DNA of 64,000 nt from Dyadobacter sp. CY323. Lineage in GTDB: Bacteria; Bacteroidota; Bacteroidia; Cytophagales; Spirosomataceae. The position numbers and the translations under genes are program-made. Below the pieces are notes generated by a model, which did no database searches, was not told the DNA's origin, and worked only from the letters and a program-made list of their open reading frames with translations. The stretch covers positions 310,001 to 374,000 of the forward strand of contig NZ_JAJUXH010000005.1 in the NCBI RefSeq assembly GCF_021390245.1, written 5' to 3'. Of the stretch, positions 51,340-60,854 are shown piece after piece; the stretch's first letter is position 1; every line of letters begins with the position of its first letter.

Positions 51340-51915
51340 TATGAAGAAACACCTTTAAAATCGCATCATATGCCTCCGTAATAGGGCCATTGCTTGCTTC
51401 ATTGATCGACTCGGCGCACATCAGCATAGCGCAGCACCGTCCCGTTGTTATTCCCGTCGCCTTCTGCAAATGGCGTGTCCTGGTATTTTAATGTATAGGA
51501 TTAGGCGCAAACTTACAGATGGCGGCATCGCTGACTTGGTGGCGAGTGACGCTGCTTCCGGGCGTCTCCCGTTTCGTAGTTGGCCAACATGTCGGATGTC
51601 GGATTATTTCTCCCACCCGCAAAACCAATCTTTATCACATTTGTGCCCGAGTTAGGCCGCGCAAAATTGTTGTGAAAACTGCTACCCGTACCAGTTCCGC
51701 CTTCCTTAAACTGCACTTCAAAAATGGATTCCTGGTATTGGCATTGGAAACCGGCAATAACGCAGTATAGTCGTCCAGCAATGGGTAAGTACCGGGACTA
51801 TCACTTCATTGAGCTTGTCTTTCGCTTTGTTGAAATCACCGCTGGTGAGATATACCTTGCCCAAAAGTGCTTTCGCAGCATCTTGTGGCCCTGCCAATGT
51901 CGCCGCCGGCATGGC
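51340..51915 (-). pseudogene. Decayed SusD gene, C-terminal half
   Basis: Readings in several frames line up as a SusD protein: AAKALLGKVYLTSGDFNKAK, then TYPLLDDYTALLPVSNANTR, EVQFKEGGTGTGSSFHNNFA, KIGFAGGRNNPTSDMLANYE, TGDARK, and last RYADV and ESINEASNGPITEAYDAILK, the usual SusD C-terminal motifs. At least four frameshifts are present. The front half, the lipobox and any susC are missing. It stands upstream of the decayed sigma/FecR copy on the same strand, so an old Sus unit was dismantled here. Confidence 0.75.
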
Positions 51916-52184
51916 GCCTTTTTAAGGGATTAGTTGTGGAAGTTTGCAAAGAAATCAAACAGATTGTCACTAATTTTATACATCTATCAAAAGTTCTACC
52001 AATTAAACTTAATATTAAATTAATTGGTAGTTTTACTGAAATACATCGGCAATTAGGCAACTTTGTCCATTAATGATTACGGCTGTGATGAACGCATGTG
52101 AACACGAGCGGCATGATAGCTTTTTCAAATGTTTCTATTTTAGAAAAACCTCGTCTTTTAAAAGCTGGCGTAAATTAAGCTTAG
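51916..52184. other. Non-coding region upstream of sigma gene with hairpin
   Basis: No gene seen. A perfect 11-bp inverted repeat (CTACCAATTAA at 51996-52006 and TTAATTGGTAG at 52020-52030, 13-base loop) is followed by TTTT on the plus strand. It could terminate reading from the left before the sigma gene at 52185. Confidence 0.5.
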
Positions 52185-52796
52185 ATGCACGTGACTAATC
52201 AGGATAAAGATATTTGGGAGTCTTTTCGTAACGGGGATAAAGCAGCTTTTGAACAGCTGCTTTTGCAATACTATCGACCCATGTTCGACTACGGTATTCG
52301 CATTCAGAGTGATACGGATCAGTTGCGTGACGATCTTCACGATCTTATGGTCAACTTGTGGGAGCGAAGAGAGCACCTGCGAGCAACGGAGCATCTAAAA
52401 TTTTATCTTTTTAAGGCATTACGCCACCAGATCCTTAAGGGCAAACGGAAAAAGGGTATTTTCGTTGATAGCGGCAGCCTTAATGAGGATGCTGTTGATG
52501 AGAACGATGACATGCTTTTCGGCTTCGAAAAAGAAGAAGCGGATGAGAGACAATCTCATCAGATACGGCGCATGCTTCTTAAACTCTCGAAACGCCAGCA
52601 GGAAGTCCTACATCTTAAGTTTTTTGAAGAATTCTCCAATGAACAGATAGCCGAAAGTCTAGGCATTTCCAGAGCCGCAACAGCTAATCTGCTTTACACC
52701 TCACTTCAAGCTTTCAAAGTACTGTGGAAAGTGGAATGTTATCCATTACTTCTACTCTTATCTTCCTGGAAATCAGTATCTTGTATCATTTTGTAA
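52185..52796 (+). CDS. ECF-type RNA polymerase sigma-70 factor
   Basis: 203 residues. Region 2: DIWESFRNGDKAAFEQLLLQ, YYRPMFDYGIRIQ, LRDDLHDLMVNLWERREH and LKFYLFKALRHQILKGKRKK. Region 4: RMLLKLSKRQQEVLHLKFFE and EQIAESLGISRAATANLLYT. The tail is hydrophobic (CYPLLLLLSSW). It starts the plus-strand unit sigma-FecR-SusC-SusD. It is related in pattern to the sigma gene at 46555-47160 (both have FYLFKALR-like and FEEFSNEQ/FHDMSNEQ motifs). Confidence 0.9.
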   Translation: MHVTNQDKDIWESFRNGDKAAFEQLLLQYYRPMFDYGIRIQSDTDQLRDDLHDLMVNLWERREHLRATEHLKFYLFKALRHQILKGKRKKGIFVDSGSLNEDAVDENDDMLFGFEKEEADERQSHQIRRMLLKLSKRQQEVLHLKFFEEFSNEQIAESLGISRAATANLLYTSLQAFKVLWKVECYPLLLLLSSWKSVSCIIL

Positions 52797-52871
52797 AAAA
52801 AAACTGTTTTTTTTACATTATTCCAGGGGCTCATTTCCACTATATAGGAAAAGCGACAGAGTCCGCCCGTT

Positions 52872-53918
52872 ATGGAAAAGTATATAAACTATAAACTTGG
52901 GGAATTTTTACTGGACGACCAGTTCAGGGAATGGGTTCTCTCCGGCTCGGTACCGGAGGGGACAATATGGGGAGACTTGTTACTACAATACCCTGAAAAA
53001 AAGCAATATATAGACGAAGCTATCATTCTGGTCAGAGAATGGAAACGTACCGAATCCTCTTTGAACGATGAGCAGATGTTTCGGGATATACAAAGCATCC
53101 TTACCGATATTGACCGGCGTAAAACGGTTCTCCGTCCTATGTGGTACGGCTGGGTAAGGTATGCTGCGGCCGTATTTATTGCATTGGGTGTAGCCTGGTA
53201 TTTCTATTCAAATCGTGAAACGCATAGGCTCGATCTAGCTACATCGGGCAATTCAACAAATATGATTGAAATAACTAATTCAGGACAAGTGGATAAGGTA
53301 TTGCATTTGCCCGACAGCAGCGTTATCCGCCTTTCGCCTGGTAGCCGGATTACCTATTCGTCCGGGTTTGTGCATGAGCGTATGCGAGATGTAAACTTGA
53401 CTGGAGCTGCTTTTTTTGAGGTGAGAAGAAATACTTTGAGGCCTTTCTCCGTCTATGCAGGTGGCTTAACGACCCGGGTACTGGGCACAAGCTTTTTCGT
53501 AAAATCCAGTGAAACGGATATTTCAGTCACAGTAAATACAGGTAAGGTTGCGGTGTCGCGATCCGGAGAGGAAGCTGCTCCTTTGATTTTAATGCCTAAC
53601 CAAAAAGCGATCTATTATATATCTGAACCAAGGCTTATGAAAACGTTATCAGAGGTGCCGGTAATGGTTGAACCAGGTGAACTCAAAACGGGTGGTGCAT
53701 TTGACGGAGCGAAAGCGGGGGATGTATTTCGTATACTGGAGAAGGCATACGGTATATCTATTTATTTCGATGAGCAAAAGATGGAAGATTGCTATGTGAC
53801 ACTTCCGTTCAGAGAGGAGCCTTTCTACCAAAAGCTGGATATTATCTGTCGTACTATAAATGCCACGTATAGGAGGACAGACGACGGGATAAGGGTTGAA
53901 AGCGAGGGATGTCAATAA
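52872..53918 (+). CDS. FecR-family anti-sigma factor
   Basis: 348 residues. Front: INYKLGEFLLDDQFREWVLS and IDEAIILVREWKRTESS. Membrane segment near residues 95-112 (WVRYAAAVFIALGVAWYFY). FecR domain: LHLPDSSVIRLSPGSRITYS, TRVLGTSFFVKSS. DUF4974: VFRILEKAYGISIYFDEQKM. It follows sigma by 75 bases and precedes susC by about 190 bases. It would hold the sigma factor at the membrane until the STN domain of the receptor signals. Confidence 0.9.
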   Translation: MEKYINYKLGEFLLDDQFREWVLSGSVPEGTIWGDLLLQYPEKKQYIDEAIILVREWKRTESSLNDEQMFRDIQSILTDIDRRKTVLRPMWYGWVRYAAAVFIALGVAWYFYSNRETHRLDLATSGNSTNMIEITNSGQVDKVLHLPDSSVIRLSPGSRITYSSGFVHERMRDVNLTGAAFFEVRRNTLRPFSVYAGGLTTRVLGTSFFVKSSETDISVTVNTGKVAVSRSGEEAAPLILMPNQKAIYYISEPRLMKTLSEVPVMVEPGELKTGGAFDGAKAGDVFRILEKAYGISIYFDEQKMEDCYVTLPFREEPFYQKLDIICRTINATYRRTDDGIRVESEGCQ

Positions 53919-54111
53919 AGAGAATGTGTATAAATCCTAAACCCAATTCATAAACAATAGACGTAACTGCCTATGACAAAAGCCTTAATCTAACCACCTC
54001 CAAACGAAAAATCCAGTGACGGGTCGAGCGCCACCGGACTAATTTCAAACCCATTCTCCTGAAATAGGAGAGCAGGAAATCTATGTTCCTTTCCAGAAAC
54101 AAAAACAAATT

Positions 54112-57100
54112 ATGAAAAAAAGAATTACCAGATACAAATACATTCATATTATTATGAAAGTAAGTTTACAGGTGTTACTTCTCTTATTTGCGATGGGCAT
54201 TTCCTATGCTCATCCTGGCTCAGCGCAGGAGCTGCTTAGCAAAAGAGTCACATTCACGGCCAGGAACGAAACACTGAAAGGTGTACTCAATCGCTTGGAA
54301 CAGAAAACCAAAGTACGGTTTACCTATACTGCGGCGATTGTTCGTGACAAACAAGTCAATGTTCAAGCCGCAGATCTGCCCTTGGAGCAAGTGTTAAAAC
54401 AGATCCTCGAACCGCTGCGTATACATTACAGCGTTTCCGATGATTTTGTAATTCTTGGCCGTACTAAACAGGTAACTGGTTTGTCTGATCAGTCGCTCAC
54501 GGAATATAAAGGAATGGAGACGGTCGAACAAAAAGTGAGCGGAGTAGTTACGGACGAAACGGGCGCGCCTCTCCCGGGCGTGAGCATTTTGATTAAGGGC
54601 ACCCAAATGGGTACAATTACGGATGGTGCGGGACATTATCAGCTTGGAGTTGACGGTGAATCATCTGTGCTTGTTTTTAGCTTTGTTGGATACAGTAGCC
54701 AGGAAATACTTGTTGGATCTAAAACGGCTGTTGATATCACACTCAAATTCGATGCAAAGGCACTTGAAGCATTGGTAGTGGTGGGTTACGGTACTCAGAA
54801 AAAGACCTCATTGACAGCTGCCGTATCAGCGATGAAAGGGGAAGAAATATCTAAACTTCCGGTTACGAACCTGAGTAACGGATTAGGTGGCAGGCTGTCG
54901 GGTGTAATCGTTGGACAAGGATCCGGTGAACCAGGTCGTGATGGGTCAAATATCTATATAAGAGGAATTTCATCTACCGGGAGTAACCAGCCCTTGCTGA
55001 TCGTGGATGGAATTCCCAGAGATTTTCAGAAACTTGATCCCAATACGATTGAATCTTTAACGGTACTCAAAGATGCTGCGGCAGTAGCGCCTTACGGTGT
55101 GGCCGGGGCAAACGGTGTAATACTTATTACCACGAAAAGGGGGAAGTCCGGGGCGCCTTCTTTGACTTATAATGGATATATAGGGTTCCAAAATCCCACA
55201 GCCCGTCAGAAGCACGTAACACCTCATGAGTTTGCTTTATTAAAGAATCTGGCTGCACAGAATGACGGACTTCCGATACCATACGATCAGAATGCCCTGC
55301 AAAAATTTCAGGATGGTTCAGCGCCGGATGTCTTTCCCGTAGATGATGTATGGAATGAGCTGGCAAGAAAAAACGCGGTGTTGACCAATCACAACATTGA
55401 AGTGACCGGCGGGAGCGACAGAGCCCGTTACTACGCCAGTTTTGGTTATCAGCATCAGGCTGGTCTCTGGCCGACCACTGGTGAAAATAAGTACAATTTA
55501 GCTCTCAACATTGATGCTGACGTAACCAAGAGTACCAAGCTGTTTTTTAGTTTCAACGGCCGAATGCAGAAAAACTGGTATCCTCCTATTGGTACAGCCC
55601 GAATTTTCGAATTGATAGGATATTCTCATCCGGCAAGGGGCGGCCCGTTGGTTTTCAGTAACGGCATGTATGGCAAATTCATCATGGGCAGCATATACAA
55701 CGATGGATATGCGCGCGAAAACACCACAGCTATGTTTTCACAGTTATCTGTTGAACAAAATGTGTCTCTCATAAAAGGCCTTTCATTAAAAGGTACGGTT
55801 GCTTTTGACCCAACACATTCCCATAATAAATCGTGGCTTATGCCTGTCCAATTGGCTACGATCGATACCACCAAAACGCCTCACGTTATCAAGGATGGCG
55901 TATTTGGGCAGACGAAATCATCTCTGACCGAAGAGTATATCAGCCGGTACCAGCTAACATTTCAGGGAAGTCTGCATTATGCCAGGTCCTTTGGAAAAAA
56001 TAATGTAACCGTACTAGGCGTACTGGAAAGCAAAGAGAACAGTATGAATAACCTGGGTGCTGTCAGACGGAATTACGATCTGGATATTGATGAGCTCAAT
56101 ATGGGAAGTTCTAATCAGGCCGATCTTTCCAATAGTGGAGCGTCTAACATGGGGCGTCAGCTGGGACTTGTGTACCGCCTGGCCTATAATTATGGAGACC
56201 GTTACCTTTTTGAGGCGAGTGGCAGATATGATGGAAGCTATTATTTCGCTTCTGATAAAAGGTTTGGCTTTTTTCCAGCATTTTCGGTAGGATGGAGGGT
56301 TTCCGAGGAATCATTCATGAAGAGCGTGCGCTGGATTGACAACCTCAAAATAAGGGGATCATACGGAGAAGTAGGGGCATTAGCAGGTAGTGATTATCAA
56401 TATCTTACGCTCTATGGCGTCTCCAGCCCCGCTTATGTCATTGGAGGAAGTGCAGTTCAGGGTTTATCTGAAAGCGCAGAAGCGAACCGAAATATTACGT
56501 GGGAACGGGCCAGGAAAACAGATATTGGCCTGGAAGCAACCTTGTGGAATGGTTTGTTAAATATAGAGGCGGATTACTTTTTCGAAAAACGGGCAAATAT
56601 GCTTGTACGTCCTGATGTAATCGTTCCTGACGAATACGGAATCGGGTTAAGCCAGGTCAACGACGGGATTATGAGCAATCGGGGTTTTGAGTTTGCCCTC
56701 TCATCCAGACATAAATTTGCGAATGATTTAAGTGTTTCACTGGGTGCAAATTTTACTTTTGCCAAAAATAAATTACTGCAGGTATTTGAAACAGCGGTGA
56801 CTTATGATAATCCAAACCGGAGAAGAACAGGGCGTCCGTTAAATACACAGTATGGTTTAAAATCGTTGGGGTTCTTCAAAGCGGAGAATTTTGATGAATC
56901 AGGAAATCTGATTCAAGGTATTGCCGTACAACCCTGGGGCCGTGTTCAGCCGGGTGATATCCGATACGCTGATCTTAACAACGATGGCAAGATAAACAAC
57001 GATGACGAAACAGTGATCGGAAAAACGGCCGTCCCCGTTGTTCTTTTTGGGATATCTCCTTCTGTCAGTTACAAAAACTTTAATGTTGACTTATTGCTCC

Positions 57101-57504
57101 AGGGGACTGGTAACCGGGATTTTTATATGGAAGGAGAAGGAGCATGGCTGTTTTTTAATGGAATGGGTGCTTTCACCGACAACCTCGATTACTGGACTCC
57201 TGAAAATATAAACGCTGCAAACCCGCGCGTGACTTCGGCTCCCACAACCAATAACACGCAACGGTCTTCTTTCTGGATGAAAGACATGGCCTATCTCAGA
57301 TTAAAAAATGCTACGATCTCGTACAATGTTCCCTCTCCGGTCACAACTAAAATAGGGGTTCAGAGTATACGTGTTTATGTATCAGGCCAGAATGTCCTGA
57401 CAAAAAGTAAGATCAAAAGTTTTGACCCTGAGGTGAGTAATAACTTGGGTCGTAACTATCCCCAGCAAAGGGTAATGTCTGTTGGTTTAAATCTCACTTT
57501 CTAG
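54112..57504 (+). CDS. SusC/RagA-family TonB-dependent receptor with STN domain
   Basis: 1130 residues. Signal MKVSLQVLLLLFAMGISYAH at residues 15-34, STN domain (VTFTARNETLKGVLNRLEQK), carboxypeptidase-like domain (GVVTDETGAPLPGVSILIKG), plug (LVVVGYGTQKKTSLTAAVSA, NQPLLIVDGIPRDFQKLDP) and a barrel with the end RVMSVGLNLTF. The STN domain and the two genes upstream show a signalling receptor. It is followed by susD after 14 bases. The substrate is unknown; the neighbours are a DUF3604 protein and a heme protein, not glycosidases. Confidence 0.93.
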   Translation: MKKRITRYKYIHIIMKVSLQVLLLLFAMGISYAHPGSAQELLSKRVTFTARNETLKGVLNRLEQKTKVRFTYTAAIVRDKQVNVQAADLPLEQVLKQILEPLRIHYSVSDDFVILGRTKQVTGLSDQSLTEYKGMETVEQKVSGVVTDETGAPLPGVSILIKGTQMGTITDGAGHYQLGVDGESSVLVFSFVGYSSQEILVGSKTAVDITLKFDAKALEALVVVGYGTQKKTSLTAAVSAMKGEEISKLPVTNLSNGLGGRLSGVIVGQGSGEPGRDGSNIYIRGISSTGSNQPLLIVDGIPRDFQKLDPNTIESLTVLKDAAAVAPYGVAGANGVILITTKRGKSGAPSLTYNGYIGFQNPTARQKHVTPHEFALLKNLAAQNDGLPIPYDQNALQKFQDGSAPDVFPVDDVWNELARKNAVLTNHNIEVTGGSDRARYYASFGYQHQAGLWPTTGENKYNLALNIDADVTKSTKLFFSFNGRMQKNWYPPIGTARIFELIGYSHPARGGPLVFSNGMYGKFIMGSIYNDGYARENTTAMFSQLSVEQNVSLIKGLSLKGTVAFDPTHSHNKSWLMPVQLATIDTTKTPHVIKDGVFGQTKSSLTEEYISRYQLTFQGSLHYARSFGKNNVTVLGVLESKENSMNNLGAVRRNYDLDIDELNMGSSNQADLSNSGASNMGRQLGLVYRLAYNYGDRYLFEASGRYDGSYYFASDKRFGFFPAFSVGWRVSEESFMKSVRWIDNLKIRGSYGEVGALAGSDYQYLTLYGVSSPAYVIGGSAVQGLSESAEANRNITWERARKTDIGLEATLWNGLLNIEADYFFEKRANMLVRPDVIVPDEYGIGLSQVNDGIMSNRGFEFALSSRHKFANDLSVSLGANFTFAKNKLLQVFETAVTYDNPNRRRTGRPLNTQYGLKSLGFFKAENFDESGNLIQGIAVQPWGRVQPGDIRYADLNNDGKINNDDETVIGKTAVPVVLFGISPSVSYKNFNVDLLLQGTGNRDFYMEGEGAWLFFNGMGAFTDNLDYWTPENINAANPRVTSAPTTNNTQRSSFWMKDMAYLRLKNATISYNVPSPVTTKIGVQSIRVYVSGQNVLTKSKIKSFDPEVSNNLGRNYPQQRVMSVGLNLTF

Positions 57505-57518
57505 AATCAAAAAATCAA

Positions 57519-59162
57519 ATGATAATGACAAAGTCAGAAAAATATAGAAGCTGGCCGGCAAGGCTTGCTTACTTGATGATCATGTTGGCGTTTTCAGCAT
57601 GCAGCGATTACCTCGAATTAACTCCAACTAACCGGGTTACCGACAATATTGTTTGGAATTCGACCAGCAATGCCGACAAATTCTTGAATAACATCTATGC
57701 GGGCTTACCTCGCGAATACAATAATGCGGACCCGGTAGATAATTTTTCGGATGATGCTTTTGCCGGGCCGCCTAATCAGTACAGCAGAACAACGTTTGCA
57801 CTCGCCAATTACACGTCCAATGATGCTCCGAATTATTGGTCAAGCAGTTATTCAAATATCAGAAAATGCAATCTGTTCATAGATAATATGAAGGAGTCCA
57901 AACTATCAACAGATTGGAAAACCCTCAGAACGGCAGAAGTTCGCTTTCTGAGAGCTTACTACTATCATATTTTGTGGATGAACTACGGGGGAGTTCCGAT
58001 CATTACAGACGTATTGAATCAAAGCGAGCAGGGTGATGCGATATACAGAGCACGCAATACGCACGCTGAAACCTTCAATTTTATTATAGAGGAGCTGGAG
58101 TCGATCGTTCAGGACTTGCCGTTAAAATCGGAAGCAGGAAGAGCAACCAGAGGAGCTGCTTTAACGCTGAAAGGATGGTGTGAGTTATTTGAAGCAAGCG
58201 CTTTGAACAATCCGGGCAATGATCAGTCCAAATGGAAGTCAGCCGCAGAAACGAATAAGCAGGTGATTGAATCGGGTGTTTACAGCCTGTTCCCGAATTT
58301 CCAGAGTATGTTTTATGAGGAAAATAATAACAATGTGGAGGAAATATTTAGCAGACAATATCTTGGAGGGACGGCACTTGGTGGAAGCAGAGAGGGCCTT
58401 ACCGGACCATTTAATGTAGGTGGAGAGTCGAAATCTTTTGGAGGAGTCCGGCCTACCCATAATATTGTGCAAGAGTTTTTTATGGCAAATGGCTTACCTA
58501 TAACCGATCCCGCATCAGGTTACGATCCCAATGCACCTTATTTGAACCGGGAAAAAAGGTTTTACTACACCGTAAGCTTCGATGGAGCAGAATGGCTTGG
58601 AACCAAGATGGTCTACCGGGTTGGGTCGGGCAGTCTGATCGAATTTAATCGCGGTTCCCCGACTGGGTACGATCTTGTAAAAGGGATGAACCCAAAATAT
58701 GCAGTACACAATGATCAAAAGTTGAATAGCGCATCTCAGAAGTACTTCAGATATGCAGAAGTTCTGTTGAATTTTGCCGAGGCTCAAAATGAAGTCAGCG
58801 GGCCGATAGCTTCTGTTTATGATGCTTTGAACCAAATCAGGAAAAGAGTTGATCTTCCTCCTTTGAAGGCAGGACTGTCGCAAGACGCGATGCGCAAAGC
58901 CATACATCAGGAGAGAAGAGTCGAGCTGGCATTTGAGCAAAAGCGTTATCTGGATTTACTACGCTGGAAGACGGCCGAAGTGGTGTTGAATCAAAACTTG
59001 CTGGGGATGAAAATTGAGAACGGCGGAAAGGGTACCATAGCAACCGTAGTACCTGTAGCGGGAGGTCAGAGACTTTTTTATCCTGAAAAGAATTATCTGC
59101 TGCCCATTCCGCAATCATCTATTGATAAGAATTCTCAGTTGAAGCAGAATCCAAATTATTAA
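57519..59162 (+). CDS. SusD/RagB-family outer-membrane lipoprotein
   Basis: 547 residues with lipobox LAFSACSDY. SusD helices: LRTAEVRFLRAYYYHILWMN and GAALTLKGWCELFEASALNN. C-terminal domain: YFRYAEVLLNFAEAQNEVSG, ALNQIRKRVDLPPL and QERRVELAFEQKRYLDLLRW. It ends PQSSIDKNSQLKQNPNY. A start two codons later (57525) is also possible. It would act with the SusC protein upstream. A hairpin follows the stop (59173-59209). Confidence 0.92.
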   Translation: MIMTKSEKYRSWPARLAYLMIMLAFSACSDYLELTPTNRVTDNIVWNSTSNADKFLNNIYAGLPREYNNADPVDNFSDDAFAGPPNQYSRTTFALANYTSNDAPNYWSSSYSNIRKCNLFIDNMKESKLSTDWKTLRTAEVRFLRAYYYHILWMNYGGVPIITDVLNQSEQGDAIYRARNTHAETFNFIIEELESIVQDLPLKSEAGRATRGAALTLKGWCELFEASALNNPGNDQSKWKSAAETNKQVIESGVYSLFPNFQSMFYEENNNNVEEIFSRQYLGGTALGGSREGLTGPFNVGGESKSFGGVRPTHNIVQEFFMANGLPITDPASGYDPNAPYLNREKRFYYTVSFDGAEWLGTKMVYRVGSGSLIEFNRGSPTGYDLVKGMNPKYAVHNDQKLNSASQKYFRYAEVLLNFAEAQNEVSGPIASVYDALNQIRKRVDLPPLKAGLSQDAMRKAIHQERRVELAFEQKRYLDLLRWKTAEVVLNQNLLGMKIENGGKGTIATVVPVAGGQRLFYPEKNYLLPIPQSSIDKNSQLKQNPNY

Positions 59163-59172
59163 TTACTCAACA

Positions 59173-59209
59173 AGACTCACTTGTGTACTTTTTTTGCACA
59201 AGTGAGTCT
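59173..59209 (+). terminator. Hairpin between susD and DUF3604 gene
   Basis: Perfect 13-bp stem: AGACTCACTTGTG, 11-base loop rich in T, CACAAGTGAGTCT. Ends 14 bases before the next start codon. With only a weak T run it may attenuate rather than stop the transcript. Confidence 0.65.
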
Positions 59210-59223
59210 GTGTCTTTCTACCA

Positions 59224-60801
59224 ATGAAAAGAAGAAAATTTTTAGGGAATTTATCTCTGATTTCTGGCAGTACAACTTTACTTGGAACAGCATACGCAAA
59301 ACCAGAAGCATCCCAGAATCAGGCGAGTCCATCTCCATCTAAGGTATTAACAGAGATCCGTGTTGCTACACCGAGTGTCGTGAGAGTGAATGAGCCTTTT
59401 TGGCTCGGGGTAAGATTACTGACAGACCCTTTCTTTGCCGGATGGGGGCCTAGCTGGCAAAGAAGCAGAGCTACGGTGAACGGGCCATTTAATCAATCTT
59501 CCAGAGGGATCCGGTATATGGAAAATGTGTTGCCATTGTGGGAGGGAGAGGTCAGTATAGCAGGAGATGAGGGATTTGAAGGCATCAGTACGTATTCATT
59601 TAAAGAAGGGAGCGGGCCTTATGAATCTGATCGTCGCCCGGTCCGGCGTTTGGAAGGGTTACGGTTTTCTAAACCCGGTGTAAAGTACATACGCATTACG
59701 GATCCCGTCACAGGAATTACCGGCATTAGTAATGCGATATATGTAGAGGAAGAGAAACCGCAAATGCGCTTGTTTTGGGGGAACACCCATTGTCACAGCA
59801 TCTTTGGGGATGGTATTAGGATACCGGAGGAGATATATGCTTTTGCCCGGGATGAATCCTTTCTGGATATTTTCTCATTAACCGATCACACAGAGGCCAT
59901 TACAAATGCGCAGTGGACTTATTTCAAGGAAGTCACCAATGATTTCAATCGGGCAGGCAGGTTTGTTACGTTTATCGGAGGAGAATGGACCAGTCCGAAA
60001 TTTGGGCACAGGAACTTCCTGTATCCCGGGAACGATGGGCCCATTCTGCGTTGCACGGACCCTGAACAAGATAACCTGGCTAAACTTTTTGCGGTTGCAA
60101 GAAGCAAAGGTGCATTGATTATTGCGAACCATACGGCCAGTGCGGGGCATACTACCAATTGGGATAATGGACATGACCCGGAAGTGGAACGCTTGATTGA
60201 AGTATATTCAATAGGCGGCATTAATGAAATGAGGTTTGGAATGGGTAATTTATCCAAAAGCAGGGCGAAACAAAAGGAGGTAGTGGGGAGTCACGTCATT
60301 GACGGTTTGAAAAGGGGGTTCCGTTTAGGGATGATCGGGACGGGAGATGATCACGATGGCAGGCCGGGCGATGCGCTTCACAGTCTTCAGGAGAAGCCAG
60401 AAGATTATAAAACGCTCCTGGGGCCTGGGCTGATGGGGGTATGGGCGGAAGACCTGTCCAGAGAATCTGTTTTTAAAGCTCTATGGAATCGCCGGGTTTT
60501 TGGTACCACCAACAACAGAACATATCTAAAGTTCATGATCAATGAAAACCCGATGGGTTCCGAAATGCGCAGCTCAAAAGAGCTGTCAATTTTCGTTGAA
60601 GTAGCAGGAAATTTAAAGATTCAGCAGATTGACCTGATCAAGGAAGGCGTATCTGTTCAAACCAGTAAACCTGGAAAAAACGACACGCTATGGAAAACGG
60701 TGGAAAAGGCGCCGGGCGCACCAACGTGGTATTACGTGAGAGTTTCGATGGACAATGAACATATTGCCTGGTCTAGCCCCATTTGGATTAGTCCTGAGTG
60801 A
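59224..60801 (+). CDS. DUF3604 (PHP-like metal-binding) secreted protein
   Basis: 525 residues with a Tat/Sec-like start (MKRRKFLGNLSLISGSTTLL). A beta-rich front (TEIRVATPSVVRVNEPFWLG) is followed by a PHP-like metal site: LFWGNTHCHSIFGDG (HxH), FSLTDHTEAI, IANHTASAGH and GMIGTGDDHDGRPGDA. These patterns define DUF3604 proteins. PHP relatives are phosphoesterases or other metal hydrolases; the DUF3604 reaction is not established. It lies after a hairpin downstream of susD and 53 bases before the heme protein on the same strand. Confidence 0.82.
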   Translation: MKRRKFLGNLSLISGSTTLLGTAYAKPEASQNQASPSPSKVLTEIRVATPSVVRVNEPFWLGVRLLTDPFFAGWGPSWQRSRATVNGPFNQSSRGIRYMENVLPLWEGEVSIAGDEGFEGISTYSFKEGSGPYESDRRPVRRLEGLRFSKPGVKYIRITDPVTGITGISNAIYVEEEKPQMRLFWGNTHCHSIFGDGIRIPEEIYAFARDESFLDIFSLTDHTEAITNAQWTYFKEVTNDFNRAGRFVTFIGGEWTSPKFGHRNFLYPGNDGPILRCTDPEQDNLAKLFAVARSKGALIIANHTASAGHTTNWDNGHDPEVERLIEVYSIGGINEMRFGMGNLSKSRAKQKEVVGSHVIDGLKRGFRLGMIGTGDDHDGRPGDALHSLQEKPEDYKTLLGPGLMGVWAEDLSRESVFKALWNRRVFGTTNNRTYLKFMINENPMGSEMRSSKELSIFVEVAGNLKIQQIDLIKEGVSVQTSKPGKNDTLWKTVEKAPGAPTWYYVRVSMDNEHIAWSSPIWISPE

Positions 60802-60854
60802 CGCTGAGTTCAGTGCCGTGCTTTATTTGCAGATAATCAACGCTTATATAATTA

